A stretch of 39,556 nucleotides of DNA, taken from an uncultured Ruminococcus sp. (GTDB lineage Bacteria; Bacillota; Clostridia; UBA1212). A model generated the notes under the pieces. That model ran no database searches. It had not been told where the DNA came from and saw only the letters and a program-made list of their open reading frames with translations. Position 1 is the first letter of the stretch. Every line of letters starts with the position of its first letter. Positions 39,512-39,556 of this stretch are shown piece by piece. The position numbers were made by a program, and so were the translations under genes. The stretch spans positions 1 through 39,556 of the forward strand of contig CADAZX010000025.1 of NCBI GenBank assembly GCA_902792515.1, in the 5' to 3' direction.

Positions 39512-39556
39512 TTGTCAAAAAGACAAAAAAGTACCTTTTTTACGTGTTTTATGATA

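Overview
The window reads as chromosomal DNA of a moderately GC-rich Clostridia-type Firmicute, probably an uncultured gut Oscillospirales/Christensenellales-like lineage. This is inferred from strong Shine-Dalgarno sites (AAGGAGG, GGAGG), sigma-A promoters with 17-bp spacers, a stand-alone Spo0A C-terminal domain gene, an MscL with a C-terminal zinc ribbon, a GTP-type PEP carboxykinase and a bacterial-type ProRS. No rRNA, tRNA, CRISPR array or insertion sequence was recognised.

Layout. 1-441: a repeat mosaic with three diverged ~53-bp hairpin repeats and a 12-bp inverted repeat. 442-3468: a large lipoprotein of unknown function. 3557-5816: a QueG-like iron-sulfur protein and, convergent to it, a membrane DUF3810-type HELAHQ protein. 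6053-7521: an XRE/ImmA-IrrE regulator broken by an internal frameshifting deletion, followed by a PIN-domain toxin-like gene, with TTTCGAAA palindromes over the promoter. 7612-10974: a 1120-residue GH28-like beta-helix enzyme. 10990-13204: a short tandem repeat, a Spo0A_C-only protein, a UPF0126/TRIC-like channel and a small exported protein. 13461-20347: an NfeD-SPFH operon, topoisomerase III and a calcium-type P-ATPase. 20647-22368: proS. 22712-28798: two large exported proteins, one a GH99/WbsX-like barrel anchored by a C-terminal helix, the other carrying an F5/8 type C domain and preceded by a 36-codon small gene. 28910-33773 (minus strand): an apparent operon of two tandem-duplicated cytoplasmic GH99-like proteins and a CE15-like esterase. 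34112-35890: pckG, divergent from that operon. 36145-37831: a lower-GC accessory patch with a 49-residue membrane peptide and an AlbA_2/HATPase/winged-helix regulator. 37875-39427: a TIM-barrel sugar isomerase and mscL.

Theme. Several genes point to complex-glycan use: GH28-like, three GH99-like, CE15-like, F5/8C and the sugar isomerase. Most of the catalytic proteins lack signal peptides, so they would act on imported oligosaccharides; only the 22712 protein would act outside the cell. The remaining genes are housekeeping (topB, Ca-ATPase, proS, pckG, mscL, nfeD-SPFH).

Most unusual signals. (1) A 12-bp tandem repeat covers the promoter of the AlbA_2 regulator and recurs in phase inside the same gene, where it encodes the linker before its winged helix. 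(2) The XRE/ImmA regulator next to an intact PIN gene is disrupted. (3) A family of three GH99-like proteins shares a C-terminal module and lacks the second acidic residue expected after the WNEW motif. (4) The left-edge hairpin repeats show a compensatory base-pair change.
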